Shown: piece after piece, positions 1 to 5,642 of the stretch
Layout of the letters: every line of letters begins with the position of its first letter
How positions within the stretch are numbered: the first letter of the stretch is position 1
Source: Sandarakinorhabdus sp.
GTDB lineage: Bacteria; Pseudomonadota; Alphaproteobacteria; Sphingomonadales; Sphingomonadaceae
Assembly (NCBI GenBank): GCA_025458465.1
Contig: JALOSK010000109.1
Span: 1-6,608 of the forward strand
Direction: 5' to 3'
Length of the DNA: 6,608 nt
The notes under the pieces: generated by a model
The model's database searches: none
Seen by the model: only the letters and a program-made list of their open reading frames with translations
Told to the model about the DNA's origin: nothing
Program-made: the position numbers and the translations under genes

Positions 1-1
1 G

Positions 2-61
2 CTGCGCGCCATGATGCCGTGGATCGCCAAGAACCAGCTGGTGGACAAGGCACGCAACTAA
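2..61 (+). CDS. ilvC: Ketol-acid reductoisomerase, C-terminal end only (partial)
   Basis: Only the last 19 codons and the TAA stop are present; the gene begins outside the window. The tail reads LRAMMPWIAKNQLVDKARN, which matches the conserved C-terminus of class I ketol-acid reductoisomerase (the LRAMMPW...LVDK...N ending). IlvC converts acetolactate and acetohydroxybutyrate to dihydroxy acids, using NADPH and Mg2+, in valine, leucine and isoleucine synthesis. The presence of leuA 850 bases downstream on the same strand supports the call, since ilv genes and leuA are often neighbours in this group. The identification rests on a short tail from memory of the family, so a homology check of the upstream sequence would settle it. 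Confidence 0.82.
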   Translation: MRAMMPWIAKNQLVDKARN

Positions 62-65
62 GCGG

Positions 66-92
66 CTGTTGGCAAGCGCAGCTTGGCAACAG
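66..92 (+). other. Strong hairpin directly after ilvC
   Basis: CTGTTG (66-71) and CAAGC (73-77) pair with GCTTG (81-85) and CAACAG (87-92) around a GCA loop, with a single G-G mismatch (72 against 86). That is 11 base pairs starting four bases after the ilvC stop. It is followed by a second hairpin and then the terminator. It may protect the 3' end of the ilv message or be part of a 3'UTR-derived RNA; the function is inference. Confidence 0.6.
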
Positions 93-94
93 AC

Positions 95-115
95 TCGCTG
101 TTGCGCGGCCAGCGA
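95..115 (+). other. Second hairpin in the ilvC 3' region
   Basis: TCGCTG (95-100) pairs perfectly with CAGCGA (110-115) around a nine-base loop. It sits between the hairpin at 66-92 and the terminator at 118-147, giving three stem-loops in a row. No function can be assigned from sequence alone. Confidence 0.5.
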
Positions 116-117
116 CC

Positions 118-147
118 AAAAAAGGGCGGCCCTCCGGCCGCCCTTTT
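118..147. terminator. Bidirectional intrinsic terminator between ilvC and the DUF2721 gene
   Basis: GGGCGGCC (124-131) pairs with GGCCGCCC (136-143) around a CTCC loop. The stem is flanked by A6 (118-123) and T4 (144-147), so it can be extended by A-T pairs. On the plus strand it ends the ilvC transcript. On the minus strand it follows the DUF2721 stop by about 50 bases and has six Ts after the stem, so it can serve both convergent genes. Confidence 0.88.
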
Positions 148-197
148 CGTGTGTCGTGTGACGGCGCGGCTTTGCCGCGACGCCGCTTGCCCCTTGG

Positions 198-671
198 TCA
201 GTCACCCGCTGGCCTGCGCTCCGCCAGCAGATCCGCTGCCCGCACCCGCACGCTGCGCAGCGCCAGCTGCACCTCCCACAGGAACAGCATCAGCCCGCCG
301 GTGAGCATCAGTGTGGAGGCGATGAACAGCCAGGCCACCACGGCGTCCAGCTTGCCGCCGATCAACTGTTCGATGAACAGCAGCGCCACCACCAGGCAGA
401 CCAGCAGGGCGGCCATCGTGCACAGCGCGATCGCCCAGTTCGCCGCCGCCATGCGCCGCGCCAGCACCGACAGATCATCGATGGCCAGCCGGCGCCGTTC
501 GGCGGCATAATTGCCCACATTGGCCTCAAGATGTCGCGCGCGGTCCACCACGCGTGACAGGCGGTGCGCCATCACGTTGAGCATCCCGCCGATGGCGGTG
601 AGCAGGAACACTGGCGTCACCGCCTGCTGCACGGCGGAACCAATGTCGATGGCGGTGAAGAAATCGGGCAT
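198..671 (-). CDS. DUF2721 family inner-membrane protein
   Basis: A protein of 157 residues. The N-terminal AVTPVFLLTAIGGMLNV segment followed by RLSRVVDRAR is the hallmark of DUF2721, a family of small membrane proteins of unknown function. Three hydrophobic stretches are visible at about residues 14-34, 78-100 and 111-133. A basic, charged loop (about 37-75) separates the first two, and the C-terminal tail is Arg-rich. The ATG at 671 is chosen because the family starts a few residues before the first membrane helix. An in-frame TTG at 698 would add nine residues, and neither start has a clear Shine-Dalgarno. The gene sits on the opposite strand between ilvC and leuA, so it is not part of the leucine pathway operon, and its product cannot be linked to that pathway from sequence. 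Confidence 0.87.
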   Translation of the reverse strand: MPDFFTAIDIGSAVQQAVTPVFLLTAIGGMLNVMAHRLSRVVDRARHLEANVGNYAAERRRLAIDDLSVLARRMAAANWAIALCTMAALLVCLVVALLFIEQLIGGKLDAVVAWLFIASTLMLTGGLMLFLWEVQLALRSVRVRAADLLAERRPAGD

Positions 672-765
672 GGCCGCATCAAGCCGCGCAATCGGCAAAC
701 ACGCAAGCCACCATCTCGCGCACGCATCTTGCGCTGCAACGCCGCTTCACTGTATGCACGATCCC

Positions 766-819
766 ATGGCTTTTCCATCGGCCCTGCTGCTGCTGCGACT
801 TACACGCCCTCGGGCGTGA
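766..819 (+). CDS. Putative leucine-rich leader peptide (leuL-type) upstream of leuA
   Basis: A 17-codon ORF, MAFPSALLLLRLTRPRA, ending in TGA at 817-819, 88 bases before leuA. Four consecutive CTG Leu codons (784-795), one Arg codon and a CTT Leu codon (799-801) make five Leu in six codons, as expected of a leader peptide that senses charged leucyl-tRNA. An in-frame ATG at 754 would give 21 residues. Neither start has a Shine-Dalgarno, so leaderless or weak initiation is possible. The downstream RNA can form alternative pairings (see the attenuator entry). The Leu run could arise by chance in GC-rich DNA, but its position before a leucine-biosynthesis gene argues against that. Confidence 0.6.
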   Translation: MAFPSALLLLRLTRPRA

Positions 820-864
820 TGCTGGCTGCTGGGCATGTTCCCTCGGCCACACGCCTTGAGGGGA
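803..864 (+). promoter_or_regulatory. Candidate leucine attenuator: mutually exclusive RNA stems before leuA
   Basis: Three pairings compete. First, CACGCCC (803-809) pairs with GGGCGTG (812-818), right after the Leu codons and across the leader stop. Second, GGCGTG (813-818) can instead pair with CACGCC (850-855). Third, a terminator-like hairpin spans 838-864: CCCTC-GGC (840-847) with GCC (853-855) and GAGGG (858-862), two bulged Ts, and outer T-G and T-A pairs. A ribosome stalled on the CTG run would cover 803-809 and free 813-818 to pair with 850-855, which breaks the 838-864 hairpin and favours leuA expression. A ribosome reaching the stop codon would cover 812-818 and let the hairpin form. 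No U-tract follows the hairpin, so it may act through Rho or translation rather than as a standard intrinsic terminator. Confidence 0.5.
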
Positions 865-907
865 TGAACCTGACACACTCCACAACAGCGTTCACACAGG
901 CAGAGCC

Positions 908-2452
908 ATGACCAACAGCAATCGTATCCGCATTTTCGACACCACCTTGCGTGACGGGGAGCAGTCCCCCGGCTGCTCGATGAACCTCGAGGAGAAGCTG
1001 AAGGTTGCCGCCCAGCTCGAAGCGCTGGGGGTCGACATCATCGAAGCCGGCTTCGCCATCGCATCCGAAGGCGATTTCGAAGCCGTGCAGGCGGTGGCGA
1101 ACCAGGCCGAGACCGCGATCGTCGCCAGCCTGGCGCGCGCCGCGGCCGCCGATATCGAACGCGCCTGGGCCGCGCTGAAAGCGGCGAAACAGCCGCGCAT
1201 CCACACCTTCATCGCCACCAGCCCGCTGCACATGAAGGTGAAGCTGAACAAGTCCCCCGAAGACGTGCTGGAGGCGATCCGCTTTTCCGTTGGGCTGGCC
1301 CGCAACCTGTGCCCGGATGTGGAATGGTCTGCCGAGGATGCCACGCGATCCGATCCGGATTTCCTGTGCCGGGCGGTGGAAATGGCCATCCGTTCGGGCG
1401 CGACCACCATCAACCTGCCCGACACGGTGGGCTATGCCACGCCGGAAACCTATGGCGCCATGTTCCGCGATGTGATCACCCGTGTGCCCAACGCCGATCA
1501 GGCGATCTTCTCCACCCACTGCCACAATGATCTGGGCCTCGCTGTTGCCAACACGCTTTCGGCCATCATGGCCGGCGCGCGGCAGGTGGAAGCCACGGTG
1601 AACGGCATCGGCGAGCGCGCCGGCAATGCATCGGTGGAGGAAATCGCCATGGCGCTGAAGGTGCGCCACGACGTGATGCCCTATGAAACCCGCATCGTGA
1701 GCACCGAAATCACCCGCGCCAGCCGGCTGGTTTCGGGTGTGACGGGCATGCAGGTGCAGGCCAACAAGGCCATCGTTGGGGCCAACGCCTTCGCCCATGA
1801 AAGCGGCATCCACCAGGACGGCATGCTGAAGGATGCCAGCACTTATGAAATCATGACGCCGGAAAGCGTTGGGCAGGGGGCAACGTCGCTGGTGCTGGGC
1901 AAGCATTCGGGCCGCGCTGCCTTCCGGTCGAAGCTCAACGAATTGGGCTATGATCTGTCGGACAACGAGTTCGGCGATGCCTTCAAGCGCTTCAAGGATC
2001 TGGCCGACGCCAAGAAGCAGGTGTTTGATGAAGACATCGTGGCGTTGGTGGACGACGAGGTGCTGCGCGGCCACGACCGCATCCAGGTGCTGGAAGTGGA
2101 GGTCTATTGCGGCAGCAACGGCCCGCAGCGGGCGATCCTGACGCTTTCCATCGATGGCGAGGAGGTGACGGCGGCGACCAAGGGCAATGGCCCTGTGGAT
2201 GCGCTGTTCAACGCCATCCGCAAGCTTGTCCCGCACGAGGATGCCGCGCTGAACCTGTATCAGGTTCACGCCGTGACCGCCGGCACCGATGCCCAGGCCG
2301 AAGTGAGCGTGGTGCTGGCCGAGAATGGCCGCACCGTGCGCGGCACCGGTGCCCACACCGACACGCTGGTGGCGTCGGCACGCGCCTATGTGAACGCCTT
2401 GAACAAGCTGATGGTGAAGCGCGGCAAGAGCGCGCTGTCCGCCGCCGGGTGA
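908..2452 (+). CDS. leuA: 2-isopropylmalate synthase
   Basis: A protein of 514 residues catalysing the first committed step of leucine synthesis: acetyl-CoA plus 2-oxoisovalerate gives 2-isopropylmalate. The N-terminal TIM barrel starts with [13 protein letters not shown] (10-22), whose Asp11 and Arg15 are catalytic/metal residues. The metal-binding HCHNDLG follows at 204-210 (His204, His206), then GERAGNAS at 235-242 with Asn240. [12 protein letters not shown] at 294-305 is in the linker subdomains. The C-terminal part (about 390-505), with the NGPVDA motif at 427-432, is the LeuA allosteric domain that binds leucine, so feedback inhibition is expected. The length is typical of the E. coli-like type. 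Citramalate synthase or homocitrate synthase are less likely given the close overall match. The start ATG has a weak upstream AGG (898-900). The leader peptide and alternative stems upstream suggest attenuation control as well. Confidence 0.96.
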   Translation: MTNSNRIRIFDTTLRDGEQSPGCSMNLEEKLKVAAQLEALGVDIIEAGFAIASEGDFEAVQAVANQAETAIVASLARAAAADIERAWAALKAAKQPRIHTFIATSPLHMKVKLNKSPEDVLEAIRFSVGLARNLCPDVEWSAEDATRSDPDFLCRAVEMAIRSGATTINLPDTVGYATPETYGAMFRDVITRVPNADQAIFSTHCHNDLGLAVANTLSAIMAGARQVEATVNGIGERAGNASVEEIAMALKVRHDVMPYETRIVSTEITRASRLVSGVTGMQVQANKAIVGANAFAHESGIHQDGMLKDASTYEIMTPESVGQGATSLVLGKHSGRAAFRSKLNELGYDLSDNEFGDAFKRFKDLADAKKQVFDEDIVALVDDEVLRGHDRIQVLEVEVYCGSNGPQRAILTLSIDGEEVTAATKGNGPVDALFNAIRKLVPHEDAALNLYQVHAVTAGTDAQAEVSVVLAENGRTVRGTGAHTDTLVASARAYVNALNKLMVKRGKSALSAAG

Positions 2453-2817
2453 GCCAGCGCCGCCTCGTCATCGTCTACAATGCCGAGGCGGGCCTGGCTG
2501 CCGGGGTGATGGACAGCATTCACAAGCTGGTCTCGCCGGGCACCTATCCGTGCCAGTTGTGCGCCGTCACCTATGGGCTGGCCACGATGAAGCGCGAATG
2601 GCGGACGTTCCTGGATGGCCTTGGCATGGAATTGCTGTTCCATCACCGCCCGGATTTCCGCGCGGCGTTTCCGCAGGCGGCAGACTGGCCGCTGCCGCTC
2701 ATCGCCGTGGAAACCGGCGGCGTCTTGCGTCCGTTGGTTGGCGCGGCAGAACTGACACAGGCGGTCGATCTGCGGGCCCTGATGACGATGGTGCAGGCGC
2801 GCCTTTCTGCGGGCTGA
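2449..2817 (+). CDS. Small conserved hypothetical protein with a CxxC motif, overlapping leuA
   Basis: A protein of 122 residues starting at GTG 2449; its GTGA overlaps the leuA TGA by four bases, a layout typical of translational coupling. The N-terminus RRLVIVYNAEAG looks like a first beta strand, and the HKLVSPGTYPCQLCAVTYG segment (25-43) carries Cys35 and Cys38. A KREW motif and an acidic/aromatic central region follow. I recognise this as a widespread but uncharacterised family type with the YPCxLC signature; I cannot name a function. The CxxC could bind metal or be redox active. There is no signal peptide or membrane segment, so it is probably cytoplasmic. The GTG start is favoured because the next in-frame ATG (2509) would remove the conserved first strand. 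Confidence 0.8.
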   Translation: MSQRRLVIVYNAEAGLAAGVMDSIHKLVSPGTYPCQLCAVTYGLATMKREWRTFLDGLGMELLFHHRPDFRAAFPQAADWPLPLIAVETGGVLRPLVGAAELTQAVDLRALMTMVQARLSAG

Positions 2818-2840
2818 TGTGAGGCAATCCTGCGTGCGGT

Positions 2841-3806
2841 TCAGGGCTGCGGCGTCTGTGGGTCATCGTCTTGCGCGTCCGCTTCGGTCGCGGCGTCGGG
2901 CGCCAGCTCGGCGGCCATGGCGCTGAGCAGTTGCTGACGCTGGCGCTGGGCAGACCGGTTCATCTGGATGCGATACAGGCCCTTGATGAAGGCGCGGTCC
3001 CAGCTGGTGAGGCCGGCCGGTTTCGCGCCCGGTTCGAACAGGGAGAGCACGCTGGGCACGCCGGGGCTGCCCAGCGGCATCCGCATCGGCGCGATCATCA
3101 CCAGCGCGACATAATCGGCCAGGGCATCCAGCGACACGCCGGTGGCCAGGTTCACGTCCACCACCGCCACGCCGGCCCGGGCCCACACCGAAAGATTGGT
3201 GTCGATCAGGCTGCTGTTCCAGCTGTTGGTGCCCACCGCATTGGGGCCGGCCGGCAGCACATTGCCCAGTTGGGTGGCATTGGACGAGGCGCTGGCCAAG
3301 GCGCCGGAATCGGGCGTGCCAACCCCGCCGCCGGCGCCGGTGGGAGCCAGCACATGCCACCAGCGCACCGGCAGGCGGGGGCTGTCGAGCGCGGCGAACA
3401 GCCGGGGCTCGAAGGCCGGCAGCGCCGATCGCTTGCGCGCCCGAACCTCGGCGACAAGCCCGCGGGCGTCATCGGTGAAGGCGACCGTCAGGTTGGGCCG
3501 GCAGCCCGCCTTGCCCGTCGCCAACCCGGCATCGACGGCGGCGGCGGCGATGCGGCCCTGCACCCGGGCGGCCAGCGCCTTGTCGGGAATGCCGAGCACG
3601 CCGATGCACAAGGGGCCGCGCCAGCGGGCATATTGGCCATAATCCGGTATCGACGGCAGGCCTGCCTTCACATAGGTGCCGGCCGCCTTGCGCGCCTGCG
3701 CCTTTGACAGGCGATCGGCGGCAACGGTGATGGTCTCGTCTGGCGGCGCGCCAGCAAGCAGCAGAAGCGCCAGTGCGGCAATGGACGGAAAGGCAATGGG
3801 GGGCAT
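2841..3806 (-). CDS. Secreted hypothetical protein of sphingomonad type
   Basis: A protein of 321 residues. Residues 1-20 form a short hydrophobic segment ending in LLLLAGA, consistent with a Sec signal peptide cleaved near residue 20, so export to the periplasm or surface is likely. The body has a YARWRGPLCIGVLGIP segment (59-74) and GCRPNLTVAF (101-110); Cys67 and Cys102 could form a disulfide. A Gly/Ser/Asn-rich stretch (155-200) may be a loop. A conserved-looking C-terminal half has LADYVALVMIA (229-239), LSLFEPG and SWDRAFIKGLYRI (268-280). The end is acidic and disordered (DDDPQTPQP). I recall similar uncharacterised proteins in sphingomonads but know of no assigned function. It converges on the leuA operon with only 23 bases between the stops and diverges from rpsF. 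The start at 3806 places the signal peptide correctly but lacks a clear Shine-Dalgarno. Confidence 0.82.
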   Translation of the reverse strand: MPPIAFPSIAALALLLLAGAPPDETITVAADRLSKAQARKAAGTYVKAGLPSIPDYGQYARWRGPLCIGVLGIPDKALAARVQGRIAAAAVDAGLATGKAGCRPNLTVAFTDDARGLVAEVRARKRSALPAFEPRLFAALDSPRLPVRWWHVLAPTGAGGGVGTPDSGALASASSNATQLGNVLPAGPNAVGTNSWNSSLIDTNLSVWARAGVAVVDVNLATGVSLDALADYVALVMIAPMRMPLGSPGVPSVLSLFEPGAKPAGLTSWDRAFIKGLYRIQMNRSAQRQRQQLLSAMAAELAPDAATEADAQDDDPQTPQP

Positions 3807-3835
3807 GGTGCATGTGTCTCACACCCGGGAATCGC

Positions 3836-3864
3836 TTGCAATCGCCCGCCCGCTCCGTCATAGC
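3836..3864 (+). promoter_or_regulatory. Possible sigma70-type promoter for the rpsF operon
   Basis: TTGCAA (3836-3841) and CATAGC (3859-3864) are separated by 17 bases in the divergent gap before rpsF. The -35 matches four of six consensus positions and the -10 three of six, so this is weak. It would put the transcript start near 3871, just before two hairpins and about 97 bases upstream of the rpsF ATG. Confidence 0.3.
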
Positions 3865-3874
3865 CGCCGCTTCA

Positions 3875-3932
3875 CCGTGCCGGGCCTGGCCCTGCATGGC
3901 GAACAGACGCAAGCCGGAGGGGCGTTCGCATG
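3875..3932 (+). promoter_or_regulatory. Structured rpsF leader, possible S6:S18 autoregulatory site
   Basis: Two stem-loops lie next to each other in the leader. CCGTGC (3875-3880) pairs with GCATGG (3894-3899) and GGG (3882-3884) with CCC (3890-3892), with one C-T mismatch. GCGAAC (3899-3904) pairs with GTTCGC (3924-3929), leaving a CCG (3914-3916) in a large loop; with one bulged base the stem extends to 3895-3897/3930-3932. The two stems share bases 3895-3899 and are therefore partly alternative. rpsF leaders in many bacteria carry an RNA motif bound by the S6:S18 complex for feedback control, and that motif includes a CCG triplet. Whether this leader is an instance is inference; I could not align it to the family model. 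Confidence 0.3.
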
Positions 3933-3967
3933 GGGCGACGTCAGCGATCGGCAACGGAGAGAGACAC

Positions 3968-4405
3968 ATGCCGTTTTACGAGCATGTCTTCCTTGCGCGT
4001 CAGGACCTGACAGCTGCGCAGGTCGAGACGCTGATGGAAGGCTTCACCAAGGTTCTGGCCGAAGGCAAGGGCCGGGTGGCAAACAGCGAATATTGGGGCC
4101 TGCGCACGCTGGCCTATCGCATCGCCAAGAATCGCAAGGCCCATTATGTGCTGCTCAACATCGATGCCCCGGCCGCTGCCGTGGCCGAGCTTGAGCGCCA
4201 GGTTGGCCTGAACGAAGACATCATCCGCTACATGACCGTGCGCATCGACGCGCTGCCCACCGAGCCGTCGGCGATGACCCGCCGCGACCGTGGTGACCGC
4301 GAAGGCGGCCGTGAAGGTCGCGAAGGCCGCGAAGGCCGTGGCGGCGATCGTGATGGTGGCCCGCGCGGTGAACGCCCGCGCCGCGAACCGCGCGCAGCGG
4401 CTTAA
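3968..4405 (+). CDS. rpsF: 30S ribosomal protein S6 (bS6) with a long RG-rich tail
   Basis: A protein of 145 residues. The S6 fold occupies about residues 1-95: MPFYEHVFLARQDL at the start, GLRTLAYRIAKNRKAHYVLLNI (about 44-65), and the terminal strand EDIIRYMTVRID. S6 binds S18 and 16S rRNA on the platform of the 30S subunit. The remaining 50 residues are a disordered Arg/Gly/Glu-rich extension with REG repeats. The classic S6 core is about 95-135 residues, and charged tails are common in alphaproteobacterial S6. The ATG is preceded by CGGAGA (3955-3960), a good Shine-Dalgarno at seven bases; the in-frame sequence upstream is not S6-like. It is first in an operon with rpsR (16-base gap) and rplI (12-base gap). 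Confidence 0.96.
   Translation: MPFYEHVFLARQDLTAAQVETLMEGFTKVLAEGKGRVANSEYWGLRTLAYRIAKNRKAHYVLLNIDAPAAAVAELERQVGLNEDIIRYMTVRIDALPTEPSAMTRRDRGDREGGREGREGREGRGGDRDGGPRGERPRREPRAAA
4298..4336 (+). repeat. Short tandem 9-base repeat coding Arg-Glu-Gly in the S6 tail
   Basis: Four units of the form CGYGAAGGY lie at 4298-4306, 4310-4318, 4319-4327 and 4328-4336; a single GGC codon separates the first two. Each encodes Arg-Glu-Gly at S6 residues 111-123. Such repeats can change in copy number without breaking the frame, so the tail length may differ between strains. Confidence 0.7.
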
Positions 4406-4420
4406 GGGAGGAACATCATC

Positions 4421-4645
4421 ATGGGACGTCCCTTTTTCCGCCGCCGCAAGTCGTGCCCCTTCTCGGGCGCCAATGCACCCGCCATCGATTACAAGGATGT
4501 GCGCCTGCTGCAGGGCTTCGTGTCCGAACGTGGCAAGATCGTGCCGGCCCGCATCACCGCGGTGTCTGCCAAGAAGCAGCGTGAACTGGCCAAGGCCATC
4601 AAGCGCGCGCGTCACCTGGGCCTGCTGCCCTACCTCGTGAAGTAA
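4421..4645 (+). CDS. rpsR: 30S ribosomal protein S18 (bS18)
   Basis: A protein of 74 residues, normal for S18. It starts [16 protein letters not shown] and contains the conserved [19 protein letters not shown] and [21 protein letters not shown] segments. S18 forms a heterodimer with S6 and binds the central domain of 16S rRNA. GGGAGG (4406-4411) directly after the rpsF stop is a strong Shine-Dalgarno nine bases before the ATG. Its position between rpsF and rplI is the classic order. Nothing unusual is visible. Confidence 0.97.
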   Translation: MGRPFFRRRKSCPFSGANAPAIDYKDVRLLQGFVSERGKIVPARITAVSAKKQRELAKAIKRARHLGLLPYLVK

Positions 4646-4657
4646 GGAGCGGCCATC

Positions 4658-5236
4658 ATGGAAGTCATCCTGCTTGAACGCGTGGAAAAGCTGGGCACCA
4701 TTGGCGACATCGTCAATGTGAAGCCGGGTTTCGCCCGCAATTTCCTGCTGCCGCGCGGCAAGGCGCTGCGTGCCACGGAAGCCAACAAGGCCCGGTTCGA
4801 ATCCGACCGCGCCCGCATCGAGGCGGACAACGCCAAGCGCCGTGACATCGCCCGCGCCGAATCGCGTGAGATCGAAGGCGCCAGCGTGGTGATGATCCGC
4901 GCCGCGTCGGGCACTGGCCAGCTTTACGGTTCGGTCGCTGCCCGCGATCTGGCCGATGCGCTGACCGCCGGTGGCCACAAGGTCCACAAGAACCAGATCG
5001 TGCTGGACAAGCCGATCAAGACGCTGGGCGTGCACGACGTGAAGGTCGCGCTGCACCCGGAAGTCGTGGTGATGGTGAAGGTGAACATCGCCCGTTCGCC
5101 GGAAGAAGCCGAACTCCAGGCGCAGGGCGTGGACATTGCCGCCACCGCCGAGCGTGAGGAAACCGGCTTCACCGAAGCGTTCGATCCGAACGCCGAACCG
5201 GGCACCCTGCCGATGGACGAGGCCGAAGAGGCCTGA
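4658..5236 (+). CDS. rplI: 50S ribosomal protein L9 (bL9) with an acidic C-terminal extension
   Basis: A protein of 192 residues. The N-terminal rRNA-binding domain shows the L9 signature [20 protein letters not shown] (13-32). A long charged connecting helix follows (about 40-73), then the C-terminal globular domain with GQLYGSV (87-93) and [15 protein letters not shown]9 binds the base of the L1 stalk on the 50S subunit and helps keep reading frame. E. coli L9 has 149 residues; the additional 40 or so here form an acidic tail (EREETGF...[13 protein letters not shown]) of a kind common in alphaproteobacteria. The rpsR stop is part of the Shine-Dalgarno TAAGGAG (4643-4649), eight bases before the ATG, so translation of the two genes is probably linked. 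It is the last gene before the terminator at 5260-5292. Confidence 0.97.
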   Translation: MEVILLERVEKLGTIGDIVNVKPGFARNFLLPRGKALRATEANKARFESDRARIEADNAKRRDIARAESREIEGASVVMIRAASGTGQLYGSVAARDLADALTAGGHKVHKNQIVLDKPIKTLGVHDVKVALHPEVVVMVKVNIARSPEEAELQAQGVDIAATAEREETGFTEAFDPNAEPGTLPMDEAEEA

Positions 5237-5259
5237 TCCGGCAGCAATGCACCAGAATT

Positions 5260-5292
5260 GGGGCCGCAGGCACGCGCCAGCGGCCCCTTTTT
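5260..5292 (+). terminator. Intrinsic terminator of the rpsF-rpsR-rplI operon
   Basis: GGGGCCGC (5260-5267) pairs perfectly with GCGGCCCC (5280-5287). An inner GGC/GCC pairing (5269-5271 with 5276-5278) shortens the loop, and TTTTT follows (5288-5292). It begins 23 bases after the rplI stop and ends 37 bases before the next ATG, so the DUF3297 gene needs its own promoter or read-through. Confidence 0.92.
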
Positions 5293-5329
5293 CTTGCCCG
5301 CGTGCCTGCCAGTGCCTATGGAGCGGACC

Positions 5330-5605
5330 ATGACCGACACGCCCGAAACCCCGGAAACCGCCGCCGCCCCCACCGACAGCCCGCCCGATCGCCTGTCGGT
5401 CAATCCGCGCAGCGAGTTTCACGATTGGGACAAGCTGAGCCGCGGTGTCGGCATCCGCTTCAACGGCACCGAACGCACCAACGTCGAGGAATATTGTATT
5501 TCCGAAGGCTGGATCCGCGTCGCCGCCGGCAAGAGCCTTGACCGCAAGGGCAACCCGCTCACCATCAAGCTCACCGGCACCGTCGAGGCCTGGTTCAAGA
5601 GCTGA
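5330..5605 (+). CDS. DUF3297 family protein
   Basis: A protein of 91 residues, usual for the family. After a Pro/Thr/Ala-rich, probably flexible N-terminus (1-19), the body contains PPDRLSVNPRSEFHD, GVGIRFNGTERTNVEEYCIS and GWIRVAAGKSLDRKGNPLT followed by IKLTGTVEAWF. Together these are the hallmark of DUF3297, a small soluble family of unknown function in Proteobacteria. The ATG at 5330 is chosen because GGAG (5320-5323) lies six bases before it; an in-frame ATG at 5318 overlaps that site and has no Shine-Dalgarno of its own. The gene is followed after 37 bases by rarA on the same strand, so the two may be co-transcribed, though a functional link is not shown. Confidence 0.93.
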   Translation: MTDTPETPETAAAPTDSPPDRLSVNPRSEFHDWDKLSRGVGIRFNGTERTNVEEYCISEGWIRVAAGKSLDRKGNPLTIKLTGTVEAWFKS

Positions 5606-5642
5606 GGCTTGCCTCGGTCCGCCGATGGCATGACAAGCAGCC

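Noticed and set aside
162..185. Hairpin CGCGGC-TTT-GCCGCG near the end of the DUF2721 gene
   Set aside because: It is a perfect six-base stem but has no U-tract on either strand and is close to the better terminator at 118-147. In DNA this GC-rich such stems are common.
19..510. 163-codon plus-strand open frame from the end of ilvC into the DUF2721 gene
   Set aside because: It crosses the ilvC stop in another frame and a terminator, and overlaps the DUF2721 gene on the opposite strand. The composition is Ser/Arg/Ala-rich noise.
718..734. GCGCA/TGCGC hairpin upstream of the leader peptide
   Set aside because: Only five base pairs, with no link to the attenuator stems and probably upstream of the transcript start.
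800..2356. 518-codon open frame on the minus strand across leuA
   Set aside because: It lies opposite a clear leuA gene in the frame that GC-rich codon bias keeps open. Its product is His/Gly/Arg-rich with no recognisable domain.
2818..2840. Possible terminator between the convergent CxxC and secreted-protein genes
   Set aside because: I looked for a stem with a T-tract on either strand in this 23-base gap and saw none. Ending may be Rho-dependent or inside the genes.
2871..3707. 278-codon plus-strand open frame opposite the secreted protein
   Set aside because: The product is Gly/Ala/Arg/His-rich with no domain. The minus-strand frame has a signal peptide and conserved-looking blocks, so it is the real gene.
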